Assembly: GCF_947501415.1 (NCBI RefSeq)
Contig: NZ_CANMVL010000002.1
Coordinates: 335,936 to 399,935, forward strand
Origin: an uncultured Halomonas sp.
GTDB taxonomy: Bacteria > Pseudomonadota > Gammaproteobacteria > Pseudomonadales > Halomonadaceae
Direction: 5' to 3'
DNA length: 64,000 bases
A program made the position numbers and the translations under genes. The first letter of the stretch is position 1, and each line of letters opens with the position of its first letter. Positions 33,560-44,252 of this stretch are shown one piece after another. Under the pieces are notes generated by a model. It was not told the origin of the DNA and searched no databases. It worked only from the letters and a program-made list of their open reading frames with translations.

Positions 33560-34426
33560 ATGCGTTACTGGTTGATCGCCAACACCCGTGCCGGAAGCGG
33601 CTCCCGCGGCGCAGACTTCTGGAAGCCGCGCCTCGAGCAGGCCGGCATCACGCCACACGAAATACGTGACCTGGCCGATGATGACTGGGAGACGGCGCTC
33701 GAGGCCGAGGACACCGTGCTGGTCGCCGGCGGCGACGGCTCCGTCAACCGGGCCGCCAGGGTATGCCTGGACCGGGGCGCCACCCTCGGCGTACTGCCAT
33801 CCGGCACCGCCAATGACTTCTCGCGCAACCTCCACCTTCCGGAAGACCCCGACGCCCTGTGCAGGATGATCGCCAAGGGACGAGTGGAGCGGCTCAATGC
33901 CGGCTGGCTCGACGACCAGCTGTTCCTTAATGTGGTGCATATCGGCCTGGGCACCCTGCCAACGACCCAGGCCTCGACACGCCTCAAGCGCTGGCTGGGT
34001 CGCTTCAGCTATGCGGCCATGCTGCCCCAGCTGCGCCGCCTGGGCCTGACGCGTGGTTTCAAGGCCACCATCCACACCGATGACGAACGAATCGAGGGGC
34101 GCTGGCTATCGCTGGCCATCGCCTCGGGGAGCTTCTTCGGCGGCGGCACTCAAGTCCCCGGTGCCTCGCCCCGGAGTGGGCGACTGACCCTAATTGTCGT
34201 GCGCCCTCGCCCCTGGTGGGAGCTGCTGTGGACCTTCCTGATCACCCGCTACAAGGGAGCGACCCCCAGCGATAACGACAGCGTCGAGCAGTACGCCACT
34301 ACCGCCTGTCGCATCCGGATGGAGCATGAGCATCGAGTCACGGCCGACGGCGAATTTATCGGCAAGTTCGCTGAACTGCAGTCGCACATCGACAAGGATG
34401 CCCTGCCGGTGATTACCGGCAAGTGA
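33560..34426 (+). CDS. YegS-like diacylglycerol/lipid kinase
   Basis: A 288-residue lipid kinase. The nucleotide-binding loop is VLVAGGDGSVNRAA and the LPSGTANDFSRN block is the second family landmark. Relatives phosphorylate diacylglycerol or other lipids with ATP. The GGAAAGGACACAGGG run before ATG 33560 supports this start; a frame open 54 codons upstream has no such signal. It is transcribed towards the EamA gene, ending 27 bp from its stop. Confidence 0.85.
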   Translation: MRYWLIANTRAGSGSRGADFWKPRLEQAGITPHEIRDLADDDWETALEAEDTVLVAGGDGSVNRAARVCLDRGATLGVLPSGTANDFSRNLHLPEDPDALCRMIAKGRVERLNAGWLDDQLFLNVVHIGLGTLPTTQASTRLKRWLGRFSYAAMLPQLRRLGLTRGFKATIHTDDERIEGRWLSLAIASGSFFGGGTQVPGASPRSGRLTLIVVRPRPWWELLWTFLITRYKGATPSDNDSVEQYATTACRIRMEHEHRVTADGEFIGKFAELQSHIDKDALPVITGK

Positions 34427-34452
34427 TGGGCGCCTCCTGATTCTGCCTCTTG

Positions 34453-35361
34453 CTACTGCTTCGAAAGACTTAGTATCACGATGCCTGCCAGCACCATGCC
34501 GCCGCCCAGCAGCTGTCCGGACGTCAGCGTCTGGCCAAGTACCAGGTAGCCGAGCACCAGTGCCGCCACCGGTTCCATGTTCATGGCCGGGGCGTTCCGC
34601 GCCATGTCCAGGCGCGGCACGCTGATAAACAGAATGGAGAAGGCCACGCCGTAGAACAGTGCCAGCGCGGCCAGGCCCCAGGCTCCCGCAGCGCTTTGGG
34701 GAAGGTCCATGCCGCCCGGCACCATGCCGGCGGCGCCTGCCGCCAGCATGGTGACCAGTACCGTGAGCATGGTCAGCAGGCTGCGCAGGGTACTCCCCAC
34801 GGCGGCCAGACGATGCTCGGTGATCCAGATGGCCACGGCGAACACCAGCGCGGCGGTCAACCCAAGGCCGACGCCAAGCAGCCAGTCGGGCCCCATGGCC
34901 GCCGGGTCGGCGAACCAGGTCGGCACGTCCAGCACCACGACCAGGCCGGCGAGAATCACCCCCATGACCAGCGCCGCACGCAGCGTCGGTCGCGGCCCAC
35001 CCAGCGCCCAGTTGAGCAGCGCCAGCTGGATCGGCGCGGTATTCATCAGCAGCAGCGCCACCACCACCGGAATCCGAGCCACCGCCGAATAGAGCGAGAG
35101 ACTCTGCACCACGATCAACAGTCCCACCAACAGTTGCCAACCAGCGGTACCCGCCGGCAGGCGCAGCGACTTGCGCTGCAGCATCACCAGGCTACCCAAC
35201 ACCACCACGGCCACACAGGAGCGCACCAGTATCGCCAGCAGCAGTCCGGTACCCTCATCGAAGGCGACCCGGGCGGCGACATGGTTGGTGGCAAACAGCG
35301 TGGCCACACTGCACAGCAGCATGATGGCCAGCGGACGAGGCAGTGCGGCGGCTTTCGACAT
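34453..35361 (-). CDS. EamA/DMT-family transporter
   Basis: A 302-residue drug/metabolite transporter with ten predicted helices in two EamA repeats (for example LAIMLLCSVATLFATNHVAA and the second-half ALLLMNTAPIQLALLNWALG). Members export amino acids, nucleobases or drugs; the substrate is unknown. The ATG of MSKAAALPRP has AAGGAAG just before it. It is divergent from ackA with a shared promoter region of about 150 bp. Confidence 0.85.
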   Translation of the reverse strand: MSKAAALPRPLAIMLLCSVATLFATNHVAARVAFDEGTGLLLAILVRSCVAVVVLGSLVMLQRKSLRLPAGTAGWQLLVGLLIVVQSLSLYSAVARIPVVVALLLMNTAPIQLALLNWALGGPRPTLRAALVMGVILAGLVVVLDVPTWFADPAAMGPDWLLGVGLGLTAALVFAVAIWITEHRLAAVGSTLRSLLTMLTVLVTMLAAGAAGMVPGGMDLPQSAAGAWGLAALALFYGVAFSILFISVPRLDMARNAPAMNMEPVAALVLGYLVLGQTLTSGQLLGGGMVLAGIVILSLSKQ

Positions 35362-35511
35362 GGGGCTTCCTTGCGTGAGCGGTATTGCGAGCGTAAACGG
35401 GATGGCAATCGATGCTTCGAACCGAAGCATGACGCGCATCAAGTGACGGGTACGACTGAAATTGAAGCCCCATGGTAGCCTAACGTCTTGTTCTTTCCAC
35501 GAGGCTCATCG

Positions 35512-36696
35512 ATGCGTGACCCGATCCTGGTGATCAACTGCGGCTCCTCCTCCATCAAGTATGCTGTAGTCTCCGACGCCCCCAGCCAGCCACGCCAGTC
35601 GGGCCTGGCCGAACGCCTGGGCGACGGCGACGCACGCCTCAAGGGCATGGATGCCGACGGCCACGAGTTCTCCCGGCCACTACACGGCGCCGACCATACC
35701 GAAGCCATGGCGGCGATTCTCGACGCATTGAGCGGTCCGGCACCGGCCGCGGTGGGTCACCGCATCGTGCATGGTGGCGAGCGGTTCACCGCCGCCACCC
35801 GCATCGACCCCGCCGTGCTGCGCGCCATCGAGAGCACCGGCGCCCTGGCACCACTGCACAACCCCGCCAACCTGGTGGGGGTACGCGCCACTCTCGAGCT
35901 GTTTCCCGAGTTGCCCCAGGTCGCGGTCTTCGATACGGCCTTTCATCAGAGCCTGCCGCCACGCGCTTACCGCTATGCCCTGCCCCAGCATCTCTACGCC
36001 CGCCACGGGATTCGTCGCTACGGCTTCCACGGCAGCAGCCATGCCTATGTCAGCGAGCGCGTCGATCATCTTTCCAGCCGCCCCCATGGCGGCTGGCTGA
36101 CCGCCCACCTGGGCAACGGCTGCTCGACCTGCGCGGTATGGCAGGGCCGGAGCGTGGATACCAGCATGGGGCTGACGCCGCTGGAGGGCCTGGTGATGGG
36201 TACCCGTAGCGGCGATGTCGACCCCGGCCTGCATGCCCACCTGAGCCGACAGCTTGGCTGGTCGCTGGAGCGCATCGACACCCTGCTCAACCGGGAGAGT
36301 GGCCTGCTGGGCCTCTCCGGGCTCTCCAACGACATGCGTCGCCTGGAACAGGCCGCCGCCGAGCACCATCGCGGCGCCGAGCTCGCCATCGAGGTGTTCT
36401 GCTATCGCATCGCCAAGTCCCTGGCCGCCCTCTCCTGCGCCCTGCCCCGGCTCGACGGCATCGTCTTCACCGGCGGCATCGGCGAGAACGCCAGTGCGGT
36501 ACGCGCTCGAGTGGTGGAGGCCCTGCCCCACTTCGGGCTGCGCCTCTCGGCAGCCGCCAACGCCGCCACCGTGGGCGGCCAGGAGGGGCGCATCGATGCC
36601 GATGACAGCGGCCCCGAGCTGTGGGTGATACCCACCGATGAAGAGGGCCAGATCGCCTTCGAGACCCATCAACTCCTCAGCGAGGCCTCCGCATGA
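35512..36696 (+). CDS. ackA: Acetate kinase
   Basis: A 394-residue kinase of the ASKHA fold. The signature [58 protein letters not shown] and FTGGIGENA are all present, so catalytic residues are complete. It converts acetate and ATP to acetyl-phosphate and ADP, or the reverse. The ATG is chosen with GAGG upstream. It overlaps pta by four bases and forms the ackA-pta pair of acetate metabolism. Confidence 0.95.
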   Translation: MRDPILVINCGSSSIKYAVVSDAPSQPRQSGLAERLGDGDARLKGMDADGHEFSRPLHGADHTEAMAAILDALSGPAPAAVGHRIVHGGERFTAATRIDPAVLRAIESTGALAPLHNPANLVGVRATLELFPELPQVAVFDTAFHQSLPPRAYRYALPQHLYARHGIRRYGFHGSSHAYVSERVDHLSSRPHGGWLTAHLGNGCSTCAVWQGRSVDTSMGLTPLEGLVMGTRSGDVDPGLHAHLSRQLGWSLERIDTLLNRESGLLGLSGLSNDMRRLEQAAAEHHRGAELAIEVFCYRIAKSLAALSCALPRLDGIVFTGGIGENASAVRARVVEALPHFGLRLSAAANAATVGGQEGRIDADDSGPELWVIPTDEEGQIAFETHQLLSEASA

Positions 36697-38870
36697 GCAC
36701 CAGCGCGACACGCCCCGAACCCCGCACCCTGCTGCTGGTCCCCACCGGCGCCAATGTCGGCCTGACCTCCGCCTGCCTGGGACTGATACGCGCGCTGGAC
36801 ACCCTGGGTCTCAGGGCCGGTTTCATGCGCCCTTTTCGTCAGGATGACATCAACGGGCCCGGCTCGGATCGCTCCACGGCACTGGCCCGAACCACGCTGG
36901 GGCTCACGCCTCCCGAGCCGCTCCCCCAGTCACGCCTGGAGCGGCTGCTACGCGACGACCGCATTGCCGAGCTGATGGAAGAAGCCGTCGCCCGGCACAC
37001 CCGCGTCGCCTGCGGCGATGAGGATACCTGTCCGGATCTGGTCGTTGTCGAGGGACTGGTCGCCGGCCCCCAAAGCAGCTATGCCGGTCAGCTCAATGCC
37101 GAATTGGCTCGCGCTCTGGACGCCCGGGTGATTCTGGTGGCCGATGGCGACCTCGACAATCCGCGCCAGCTGGCGGAGCAGCTCGACATCCATGCCCAGC
37201 CCTTCGATGGCACGCGCTCCGCGCGCACCTTGGGGTGCATCCTGATGCGCGTGCGCCCGCTGCCCGACGCTGCCGGCAATCCCTCGTTGGCCGCCCCGGA
37301 GCTGGCCACGCACGGCAACGGGGCGCTTGCCGAGACCCTGCGCCAGCACCTGCCGGCACTGGATGGCGAACAGTTCCGGCTGATCGGTGCCGTGCCCTGG
37401 CATGATGCCCTCTCCGCCCCACGCATCATCGATGTGGCCCGCGCGCTGGACGCCCGCTTCCTGCATGAAGGCGATGCCGCCACGCGCCGGGTGATGGGCA
37501 CCAGCCTGTGTGCGCGCAGCGCCTACCGCGCACTGCACGTCTTCAAGCCTGGCCGGCTGGTCGTCTCCCCCGGCGACCGGGACGATATTCTGCTGGCCGC
37601 TGCCCTCTCCACCATGAACGGCGTACCTCTGGCCGGCGTGCTGCTCACCCACGGCGAACAGCCCGGCGAGTCGATGGTAGAGATCTGCCGCCCCGCGCTG
37701 CGCACCGGCCTGCCGGTGCTGTCGGTCGATTCGGACAGCTTCGAGACCGCCAAGAGCCTCGACCGCATGGCCAACGACATTCCCATCGATGATGCCGAGC
37801 GCGCCGAGCAGGTGACCCGCTTCGTCGCCAGCCATCTGGATCTGCACTGGCTCAAGGCCACCCTGAGCCGAGGTTACCCCCGCCGACTCTCCCCCGCCGC
37901 CTTCCGCCATCAGCTGGTACAGCTTGCCCAGCAGGCCGAACGGCGTATCGTGCTGCCCGAGGGCAGCGAGCCACGCACCGTGGAGGCGGCGGTAATCTGC
38001 CAGCAACGCGGCATCGCGCGGTGCGTGCTGCTCGGCAGACGCGAGGAGATCGAGGAGGTAGCCCGTCAGCGCGGTATCGAACTGCCCGAGGGGCTCGAGA
38101 TCATCGACCCCGATACCATCCGGTCGCGCTATGTGGCCCCCATGGTGGCGCGGCGTGCCGGCAAGCTGAATGAACTCACCGCCGAGGCCCAGCTGCAGGA
38201 CAACGTGGTACTCGGCACCATGCTGCTGGCCGAGGACGAGGTCGATGGCCTGGTCTCCGGCGCGGTGCACACCACCGCCAATACCGTGCGCCCCGCCTTC
38301 CAGCTGATCAAGACCTCGCCGGACTACCGCCAGGTATCATCCATCTTCTTCATGCTGCTGCCCGAGCAGGTGGTGGTCTACGGCGACTGCGCGGTGAACC
38401 CCGACCCAAGCGCCGAGACACTCGCCGAGATCGCCATCCAGAGCGCCCACTCGGCGGCGGCCTTCGGCATCGAGCCACGGGTGGCGATGATCAGCTACTC
38501 CACCGGCGAATCCGGCTCCGGTGCCGACGTCGAGAAGGTTCGTCAGGCCACGCGCCTGGCCAGGGAGCGTGCCCCCGAGCTCTGCATCGACGGACCGCTG
38601 CAGTACGACGCCGCCGCCATCGAAAGCGTGGGCCGCCAAAAGGCACCCGACTCCCCGGTAGCCGGTCGCGCCACGGTGTTCGTGTTTCCCGACCTCAACA
38701 CCGGCAACACCACCTACAAGGCGGTGCAGCGCAGCGCCCATGTGGTCAGTGTCGGCCCCATGCTGCAGGGCCTCAACAAGCCGGTGAATGACCTGTCGCG
38801 TGGCGCGCTGGTCGACGATATCGTCTACACCATCGCCCTCACCGCCATCCAGGCGAACCAGCCTGGCTAA
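36693..38870 (+). CDS. pta: Phosphate acetyltransferase, three-domain type
   Basis: A 725-residue enzyme. The N-terminal part (about 1-210) is a P-loop-like BioD-type domain, the middle (about 220-330) a DRTGG domain, and the C-terminal part (about 390-720) the PTA catalytic domain with [17 protein letters not shown] and [18 protein letters not shown]. It makes acetyl-phosphate from acetyl-CoA and phosphate. The ATG overlaps the ackA stop (ATGA), so translation is coupled. The length agrees with large enteric Pta proteins. Confidence 0.95.
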   Translation: MSTSATRPEPRTLLLVPTGANVGLTSACLGLIRALDTLGLRAGFMRPFRQDDINGPGSDRSTALARTTLGLTPPEPLPQSRLERLLRDDRIAELMEEAVARHTRVACGDEDTCPDLVVVEGLVAGPQSSYAGQLNAELARALDARVILVADGDLDNPRQLAEQLDIHAQPFDGTRSARTLGCILMRVRPLPDAAGNPSLAAPELATHGNGALAETLRQHLPALDGEQFRLIGAVPWHDALSAPRIIDVARALDARFLHEGDAATRRVMGTSLCARSAYRALHVFKPGRLVVSPGDRDDILLAAALSTMNGVPLAGVLLTHGEQPGESMVEICRPALRTGLPVLSVDSDSFETAKSLDRMANDIPIDDAERAEQVTRFVASHLDLHWLKATLSRGYPRRLSPAAFRHQLVQLAQQAERRIVLPEGSEPRTVEAAVICQQRGIARCVLLGRREEIEEVARQRGIELPEGLEIIDPDTIRSRYVAPMVARRAGKLNELTAEAQLQDNVVLGTMLLAEDEVDGLVSGAVHTTANTVRPAFQLIKTSPDYRQVSSIFFMLLPEQVVVYGDCAVNPDPSAETLAEIAIQSAHSAAAFGIEPRVAMISYSTGESGSGADVEKVRQATRLARERAPELCIDGPLQYDAAAIESVGRQKAPDSPVAGRATVFVFPDLNTGNTTYKAVQRSAHVVSVGPMLQGLNKPVNDLSRGALVDDIVYTIALTAIQANQPG

Positions 38871-38987
38871 GAGTGCCATTGCCCTTTAGGAGCCGTTGCC
38901 ACGGCTGGCCCCGAACGGGCAATGGGAATATGCTTGAGACACCAATTGCCTTCACACTGGAAGGCCAGAACAACCATGGAGAGAGAG

Positions 38988-40142
38988 ATGCCCGGCTTGC
39001 TTCCCGATGTCGACCCCGATGGCCTGCTGGAGTACTCGGTGGTCTACACCGACCGCTCGCTGAATCACATGTCGGCGCGCTTCCAGGAGGTGATGCGCGA
39101 TATCTCCGCGCACCTCAAGAAGGTCTACAACGCCCATAGCTCGGTGATCGTGCCCGGCAGCGGCACCTTCGGCATGGAGGCCGTTGCCCGTCAGTTCACC
39201 AAGAATCGGCGTGCCCTGGTTCTGCGCAACGGCTGGTTCAGCTACCGCTGGAGCCAGATTCTCGAGATGGGCCAGATCACCGGCGACGTCAATGTGCGCA
39301 AGGCGCGCCGACTGGACGACGACGATGCCACGTCACCGTTCGCTCCGGCGCCGCTCCAGGACGTGATCGACGCCATTCGCGACGCCCAGCCCGATATCGT
39401 CTACGCCCCGCATGTCGAGACGGCCTCTGGCATCATGCTGCCGGACGATTACATTCGCCAGGTGGCCGACGCCATCCACGAGGAGGGTGGCCTGTTGGTG
39501 CTCGACTGCATCGCCTCCGGCGCCATGTGGGTGGACATGCAGGACCTCGGTGTCGATGTGCTGATCAGCGCCCCGCAGAAAGGCTGGAGCGCCTCGCCCT
39601 GCTGCGCAATGGTGATGCTGTCGCGACTGGCTCGCGAGACCATCGAGGAGACCACCAGCACCAGCTTCGCCTGTGATCTGAAGAAGTGGCTCACGATCAT
39701 GGAGGCTTACGAGAACGGCGGGCATGCCTATCACGCCACCCTGCCCACCGACGGGCTGGTCAAGCTGAGAGACGTCATGCTCGAGATCGATCAGTACGGC
39801 CTCGACAAGCTGCGTGACGAGCAGCAGGCACTGGGCAGCGGCGTGCGTGAACTGCTTGCCGACTACGGCTTCAAGAGCGTGGCCGCCCCCGGCTATGAGG
39901 CGCCCGGCGTGGTGGTCAGCTACACCGATGACCCCGGCATGGTGGGACGCTTCGCCGAGGAGGGCCTACAGATCGCCGGAGGCGTACCGCTGATGTGCGA
40001 CGAGGGTGAGAATTTCCAGACCTTCCGCATCGGCCTGTTCGGGATGGAGAAGCTACACCACCATCAGCGCGCCATCGACAACCTGCGCCAGGCCTTGGAG
40101 AAGATCGCGAAGGCGAATCAGCCCACGCCCGACGAGGCGTAG
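38988..40142 (+). CDS. Class V PLP-dependent aminotransferase
   Basis: A protein of 384 residues of fold type I. The phosphate-binding block is PGSGTFGMEAVARQF, and the PLP-binding lysine is K198 in SAPQKGWSASPCCAM. The group contains alanine-glyoxylate, serine-glyoxylate and 2-aminoethylphosphonate aminotransferases; which one this is cannot be read. The start at MPGLLPDVD has GGAG seven bases upstream and is preferred to one at MEREMPG. It lies 117 bp downstream of pta on the same strand with no terminator between. Confidence 0.8.
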   Translation: MPGLLPDVDPDGLLEYSVVYTDRSLNHMSARFQEVMRDISAHLKKVYNAHSSVIVPGSGTFGMEAVARQFTKNRRALVLRNGWFSYRWSQILEMGQITGDVNVRKARRLDDDDATSPFAPAPLQDVIDAIRDAQPDIVYAPHVETASGIMLPDDYIRQVADAIHEEGGLLVLDCIASGAMWVDMQDLGVDVLISAPQKGWSASPCCAMVMLSRLARETIEETTSTSFACDLKKWLTIMEAYENGGHAYHATLPTDGLVKLRDVMLEIDQYGLDKLRDEQQALGSGVRELLADYGFKSVAAPGYEAPGVVVSYTDDPGMVGRFAEEGLQIAGGVPLMCDEGENFQTFRIGLFGMEKLHHHQRAIDNLRQALEKIAKANQPTPDEA

Positions 40143-40193
40143 CCTCGGCTCTCGAAGGTTCGAGAGTTCAAGAGCTCGAGCCGGTGTATAGAA

Positions 40194-40223
40194 GAAGCGG
40201 GCGGCCCTGGGGCCGCCCGCTTC
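40194..40223 (+). terminator. Terminator of the aminotransferase gene
   Basis: A perfect 13-bp stem GAAGCGGGCGGCC / GGCCGCCCGCTTC with loop CTGG, followed by GTGTTT. It lies 51 bp past the aminotransferase stop and converges with the CBS-BON gene. Confidence 0.8.
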
Positions 40224-40263
40224 GTGTTTGACGTTGGCGTCGACAAAGTCACACCGCATCGAC

Positions 40264-40944
40264 TCAAGCGCCGCCAAAGCCACGGGGCACATAGCCCAGG
40301 TTGTTCTTTACCTCCTTGACGCCGGCAGCATTCTCGGCCGCGACCTGAACCGCCATGCGCTCCTTGTCGTTCTCCACCAGGCCCCACAGCTCCACCTGCC
40401 CCTGGCTGACGATCACGTTGATGCGATCCACCAGCACGCCGGTGTTCTGATCGATCTCCTTGCGAATAGCCTCACGAATCTCGCGATCATCGGCGCTGGT
40501 CGCGGCAGTCTCCGGACCGACCACGGCGAATCCCTGGAGCAGGTTGGCACGGCTGACGATACCCACCAGCTTGCCATTGCTGACGACCGGCACCCGCTTG
40601 ATGTGATGCTTTTCCAGCAGCCGCGAGATCTGCGCAAGCGGCATATCCTCGCCGATGGTCAGCGGGTCGGGAGTCATGATCTCGTGAGCACGGCGACCAT
40701 GAGACTTGACGTACTCGCCGGGGTCATTGACCGCAAACAGTCGCAACCACCACGACTTGCGCTTGTCATCTTCGACCCGCCGGATCAGATCGCCCTCACT
40801 GACGATACCCAGCACCTCATCGCTGTCGCTCACCACCGGCACGGCACTGATGCCGTGCTCGAGCAGCAGGCTGGCGATCTCTCGCACCTCGCTGTCACGG
40901 CCTACGGTGATGACGTTACGGGTCATGATATCGGCGGCTTGCAT
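40264..40944 (-). CDS. CBS-domain protein with C-terminal BON domain
   Basis: A 226-residue protein with two CBS repeats (ADIMTRNVITVGRDSEVREI with GISAVPVVSDSDEVLGIVSE, then EIMTPDPLTIGEDMPLAQIS with IKRVPVVSNGKLVGIVSR) and a C-terminal BON domain from about residue 150 (IREAIRKEIDQNTGV, VELWGLVENDKERMAVQVAA). CBS pairs usually sense adenine nucleotides or ions; BON domains bind membranes or other molecules. No enzymatic part is present. It is a single gene that converges with the aminotransferase terminator. Confidence 0.85.
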   Translation of the reverse strand: MQAADIMTRNVITVGRDSEVREIASLLLEHGISAVPVVSDSDEVLGIVSEGDLIRRVEDDKRKSWWLRLFAVNDPGEYVKSHGRRAHEIMTPDPLTIGEDMPLAQISRLLEKHHIKRVPVVSNGKLVGIVSRANLLQGFAVVGPETAATSADDREIREAIRKEIDQNTGVLVDRINVIVSQGQVELWGLVENDKERMAVQVAAENAAGVKEVKNNLGYVPRGFGGA

Positions 40945-41059
40945 CGACGTTCTCCAACGGGTTCAGGGGCTTGTAGAATCAACCATAGCAACGTGCCGGG
41001 CCTTTTGCCTTGATCTTGAGCAGGATCCCTTAACGCCTCTTCTCACGCCGAAGGTGACG

Positions 41060-41818
41060 TTACTCCTCCCGAGGCTCCACCAGAGGCGACGTTTCGGGTT
41101 CGGCGTCGCTGATCAGCAGGTCGATGTCGTCTAGAGCCCCGAAGCGGGCCGGGCGGATCACCCCCAGCTTGGTGGCATCGACCACCAGGATGCGCTCACC
41201 GGCCGCAGCGATGGCGGCACGCTTGGGGGCTACCTCATGAAAGTGGAAACAGCTCAGACCATGGCGCGGATGTACCCCCGCCGCCGAGAGAAAGGCCCGG
41301 TTGATGCCCAGGCGACCAACGGCCGCATCCACCCCAACGCTCTCGAAGGATTGCGAGGCCGGGTGATAAAGCCCACCCAGCAACACCAGGCGAAGCCCCG
41401 GATAGCGAGCCACGGCGCTGGCCACGTTGAGGGCATAAGTCACCACGGTGAGCTCTCGATACTCGGCAAGCTCAGCCACCAACGGCGCCAGGGTGGTGCC
41501 GCAATCGATGAACAGGGTGTCCCCCTCCTCGATCCGTGCGGCCGCTTTACGGCACAGTGCGCGCTTGGCGGCGGCCTGGCGGTCCTGTTGATCGTTGAGA
41601 TCGTAGACCGGGGCGTAGCGCGGGTCGGCGGCACGCACCAGGTAGCCCCCCATCAGCATCAATTCGCCATCACTCGCGGCCAGGTCACGACGAACGGTCA
41701 TCTGCGAAACACCACACAGGGTCGCCGCCTCCGCCAGGCGCAGGCTACCCCGCTCCGCCAGCACCTCGGCCAGCCGCGCCACCCGCCGTGCGCTACGTTC
41801 ATTGATGCGTTGCGCCAT
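41060..41818 (-). CDS. deoR: DeoR-family repressor of the deo operon
   Basis: A 252-residue DeoR-type regulator. The N-terminal helix-turn-helix LRLAEAATLCGVSQMTVRRD and the C-terminal sugar-phosphate sensor with DTLFIDCGTTLAPLV and VVDATKLGVIRPARFGALDD are present. In E. coli DeoR represses deo genes and is released by deoxyribose-5-phosphate. Divergent position to nupC-deoCABD-cdd and the matching operator at 41847-41862 support the assignment. A histidine-rich stretch GLSCFHFHEV lies in the sensor part. Confidence 0.9.
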   Translation of the reverse strand: MAQRINERSARRVARLAEVLAERGSLRLAEAATLCGVSQMTVRRDLAASDGELMLMGGYLVRAADPRYAPVYDLNDQQDRQAAAKRALCRKAAARIEEGDTLFIDCGTTLAPLVAELAEYRELTVVTYALNVASAVARYPGLRLVLLGGLYHPASQSFESVGVDAAVGRLGINRAFLSAAGVHPRHGLSCFHFHEVAPKRAAIAAAGERILVVDATKLGVIRPARFGALDDIDLLISDAEPETSPLVEPREE

Positions 41819-42118
41819 GCTTCGAGCCCTCGCGGCAACATGAAAATGTTAGAAAAATAACACTAGCTGTTATACTTTTCACGTGAGCCACGTCCCCCGG
41901 GGACAAAACCGCAACACCAACCACCGAGACCCCTTCATGATCCGTCATCACCCCTTCTCGGCCGGGACACCGACCTACGGTTCGATGTCGTCCCCGTCTA
42001 GGCCACCCGCCCAGGCCAACGACAAGCTCGGCACGCCGGGGCAGTATCAGAACGCCATGATCTATACCCTCAAGTTCAATCTGCCGTAGACCCGAACTCA
42101 CGCCTAAAGGGGACACCC
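41819..42118. other. deoR-nupC divergent intergenic and leader
   Basis: About 300 bp holding the operator, a TATACT -10-like box on the plus strand at 41871-41876, and a leader of about 240 bp before nupC. A short frame at 41938-42089 encodes a weak 50-residue peptide without a family signature or ribosome-binding site. No riboswitch signature was recognised. Confidence 0.5.
41847..41862. promoter_or_regulatory. DeoR operator
   Basis: TGTTAGAAAAATAACA is a 16-bp near-palindrome with the half-sites TGTTA and TAACA spaced as in the E. coli DeoR operator. It lies between deoR and nupC about 25 bp upstream of the TATACT -10-like box at 41871, where repressor would cover the -35 region. Confidence 0.75.
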
Positions 42119-43393
42119 ATGACCCTCATCATGAGCCTTGTCGGAATGGTGACGCTGATCGCCATCGCCCTGCTCTTCTCCTACGATCGCCGTGCCGTTC
42201 GTCTGCGCACAGTAGTCGGCGCCTTCGCCATCCAGCTCGGCATCGGTGCCTTCGTGCTCTACGTGCCCTTCGGCAAGACGGTGCTCAAGACGCTTTCCGA
42301 CGCCGTCAACCAGGTGCTGTTCTATGCCAACGACGGCATCGGCTTCGTCTTCGGCGGCCTGGCCGATGTCGATAGCATTGGCTTCGTCTTCGCCATCAAG
42401 GTGCTGCCGGTCATCATCTTCTTCTCCTCGCTGATCGCCGTGCTCTACTACCTCGGGATCATGCAGTGGATCATCCGCATCCTCGGCGGTGCCCTGCAGA
42501 AGGCACTGGGTACCTCGCGCACCGAGTCCCTCTCGGCCACCGCCAACATCTTCGTCGGCCAGACCGAGGCCCCACTGGTAGTGCGTCCCTTCATCGCCCG
42601 CATGACGCCCTCGCAGCTGTTCGCGGTCATGTGCGGTGGCCTGGCCTCGGTGGCAGGTTCGGTGCTGGCCGGTTATGCCGCCATGGGGGTGCCCATGGAG
42701 TATCTGATCGCCGCTTCCTTCATGGCCGCGCCGGGCGGGCTGCTGTTCGCCAAGCTGATCATGCCCGAAACACGCACCCCCGAAGACAGCATCTCCAAGA
42801 TCGAGGAGGAGCAGGAGGAGGACGAGGACAGGCCCAGCAACGTGCTCGACGCGGCGGCCTCCGGCGCCTCTTCGGGCCTAAAGCTGGCCGCCAACGTCGG
42901 CGCCATGCTGCTGGCCTTTATCGGCCTGATCGCCCTGATCAACGGCATCCTCGGTGGCATCGGCGGCTGGTTCGACTTCGAGGCGCTGAGCCTGGAGTGG
43001 ATCCTGGGCTGGCTGTTCTCACCTCTCGCCTTCCTGCTCGGCATCCCCTGGGAGGAGGCCACGCTGGCCGGCTCCTTTATCGGCCAGAAGATCGTGGTCA
43101 ACGAGTTCGTGGCCTACATCAATCTGAGCCCCTATCTCAGCGGCGAACAGGTGGTGGCCGCCACAGGCCAGGTCATGAGCGCCCACACCATGGCGATCCT
43201 CTCCTTCGCCCTGTGCGGCTTCGCCAATCTGTCATCGATCGCCATTCTGCTCGGCGGGCTGGGCGGCATCGCCCCGAGTCGCCGCCACGAGATCGCCCGT
43301 TTCGGCCTGAAGGCGGTGCTGGCCGGTACACTGTCCAATCTGATGTCAGCCTCCATCGCCGGCTTCTTCATGGCCCTGTCGGCGCTGGGCTGA
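42119..43393 (+). CDS. nupC: NupC-type concentrative nucleoside transporter
   Basis: A 424-residue inner-membrane transporter of the CNT family. The signature [25 protein letters not shown]-like hydrophobic runs, [20 protein letters not shown] and the C-terminal [20 protein letters not shown] are typical. It imports nucleosides by proton or sodium symport. AAGGGG is upstream of the ATG. It is the first gene of the deo operon. An acidic cytoplasmic loop ([14 protein letters not shown]) lies between helices. Confidence 0.95.
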   Translation: MTLIMSLVGMVTLIAIALLFSYDRRAVRLRTVVGAFAIQLGIGAFVLYVPFGKTVLKTLSDAVNQVLFYANDGIGFVFGGLADVDSIGFVFAIKVLPVIIFFSSLIAVLYYLGIMQWIIRILGGALQKALGTSRTESLSATANIFVGQTEAPLVVRPFIARMTPSQLFAVMCGGLASVAGSVLAGYAAMGVPMEYLIAASFMAAPGGLLFAKLIMPETRTPEDSISKIEEEQEEDEDRPSNVLDAAASGASSGLKLAANVGAMLLAFIGLIALINGILGGIGGWFDFEALSLEWILGWLFSPLAFLLGIPWEEATLAGSFIGQKIVVNEFVAYINLSPYLSGEQVVAATGQVMSAHTMAILSFALCGFANLSSIAILLGGLGGIAPSRRHEIARFGLKAVLAGTLSNLMSASIAGFFMALSALG

Positions 43394-43447
43394 CATCTGC
43401 TCTTCATCGCGCCCGGGCCGTCCCGGGCGCCTAAATCTTCACGACCT

Positions 43448-44251
43448 ATGGACGCGACCATGACCCACGATCTCAAGCGCACCGCACGCCAGGCCCTGGC
43501 GCTGATGGACCTGACCAGCCTCAACGACGACGACACCGATGCTCGCATCGAGTCGTTGTGCCGCCGCGCCCGCACCACCGCCGGCACCCCCGCGGCGGTC
43601 TGCGTCTACCCCGCCTTCGTCACCACTGCCAAGCGTACTCTCAAGGCGCTGGACCTGGCGGACAGGATCCGGGTGGCCACGGTGACCAACTTCCCCCATG
43701 GCGGCGACGACATCATGGCCGCCGCCCGCGAGACCCGCGAGGCGGTCGCCGCCGGTGCCGATGAGGTGGATGTGGTGTTTCCCTACCGCGCCCTGCTGGC
43801 CGGCGATGAAGAAACCGGCCGCGAGCTGGTCGCCTGCTGCCACCAGGCCGCCGGGGACGCGACCCTCAAGGTGATCCTGGAGACCGGCGAGCTCAAGCAG
43901 CCGGCGCTGATTCGTCGCGCCGCCGAGCTGGCCATCGAGGGCGGCGCCGACTTCCTCAAGACCTCCACCGGCAAGGTGGAGATCAACGCCACCCTCGAGG
44001 CCGCCGAGATCCTGCTGGAGACCATCAAGGCCAGCGCCCCCTCGCTGCAGCGCAGCGTGGGCTTCAAGGCCGCCGGTGGTGTGCGCAGCGTCGAGGATGC
44101 CCAGGCCTACCTGCAGCTGGCCGAGCGGGTGATGGGCGCCAACTGGATCACCCCGGCGCACTTCCGCTTCGGTGCCTCGGGCCTGCTCGACGACCTGCTG
44201 CACACGCTGGACCTGGCGGTGGCGCCGGCCAAGGGTCAGGAGCGGTACTGA
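43448..44251 (+). CDS. deoC: Deoxyribose-phosphate aldolase
   Basis: A 267-residue class I aldolase that splits deoxyribose-5-phosphate into acetaldehyde and glyceraldehyde-3-phosphate. The Schiff-base Lys171 lies in [15 protein letters not shown], and Lys141 in the [10 protein letters not shown] strand is the second active-site lysine. The ATG at 43448 is used; an ATG five codons later is also possible, with neither having a strong ribosome-binding site. deoA starts two bases after the stop. Confidence 0.95.
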   Translation: MDATMTHDLKRTARQALALMDLTSLNDDDTDARIESLCRRARTTAGTPAAVCVYPAFVTTAKRTLKALDLADRIRVATVTNFPHGGDDIMAAARETREAVAAGADEVDVVFPYRALLAGDEETGRELVACCHQAAGDATLKVILETGELKQPALIRRAAELAIEGGADFLKTSTGKVEINATLEAAEILLETIKASAPSLQRSVGFKAAGGVRSVEDAQAYLQLAERVMGANWITPAHFRFGASGLLDDLLHTLDLAVAPAKGQERY

Positions 44252-44252
44252 G

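Noticed and set aside
40151..40168. Palindrome CTCTCGAAGGTTCGAGAG that looks like a tRNA T-arm
   Set aside because: It is only an 8-bp stem with a two-base turn; no acceptor stem, anticodon arm or CCA region surrounds it.
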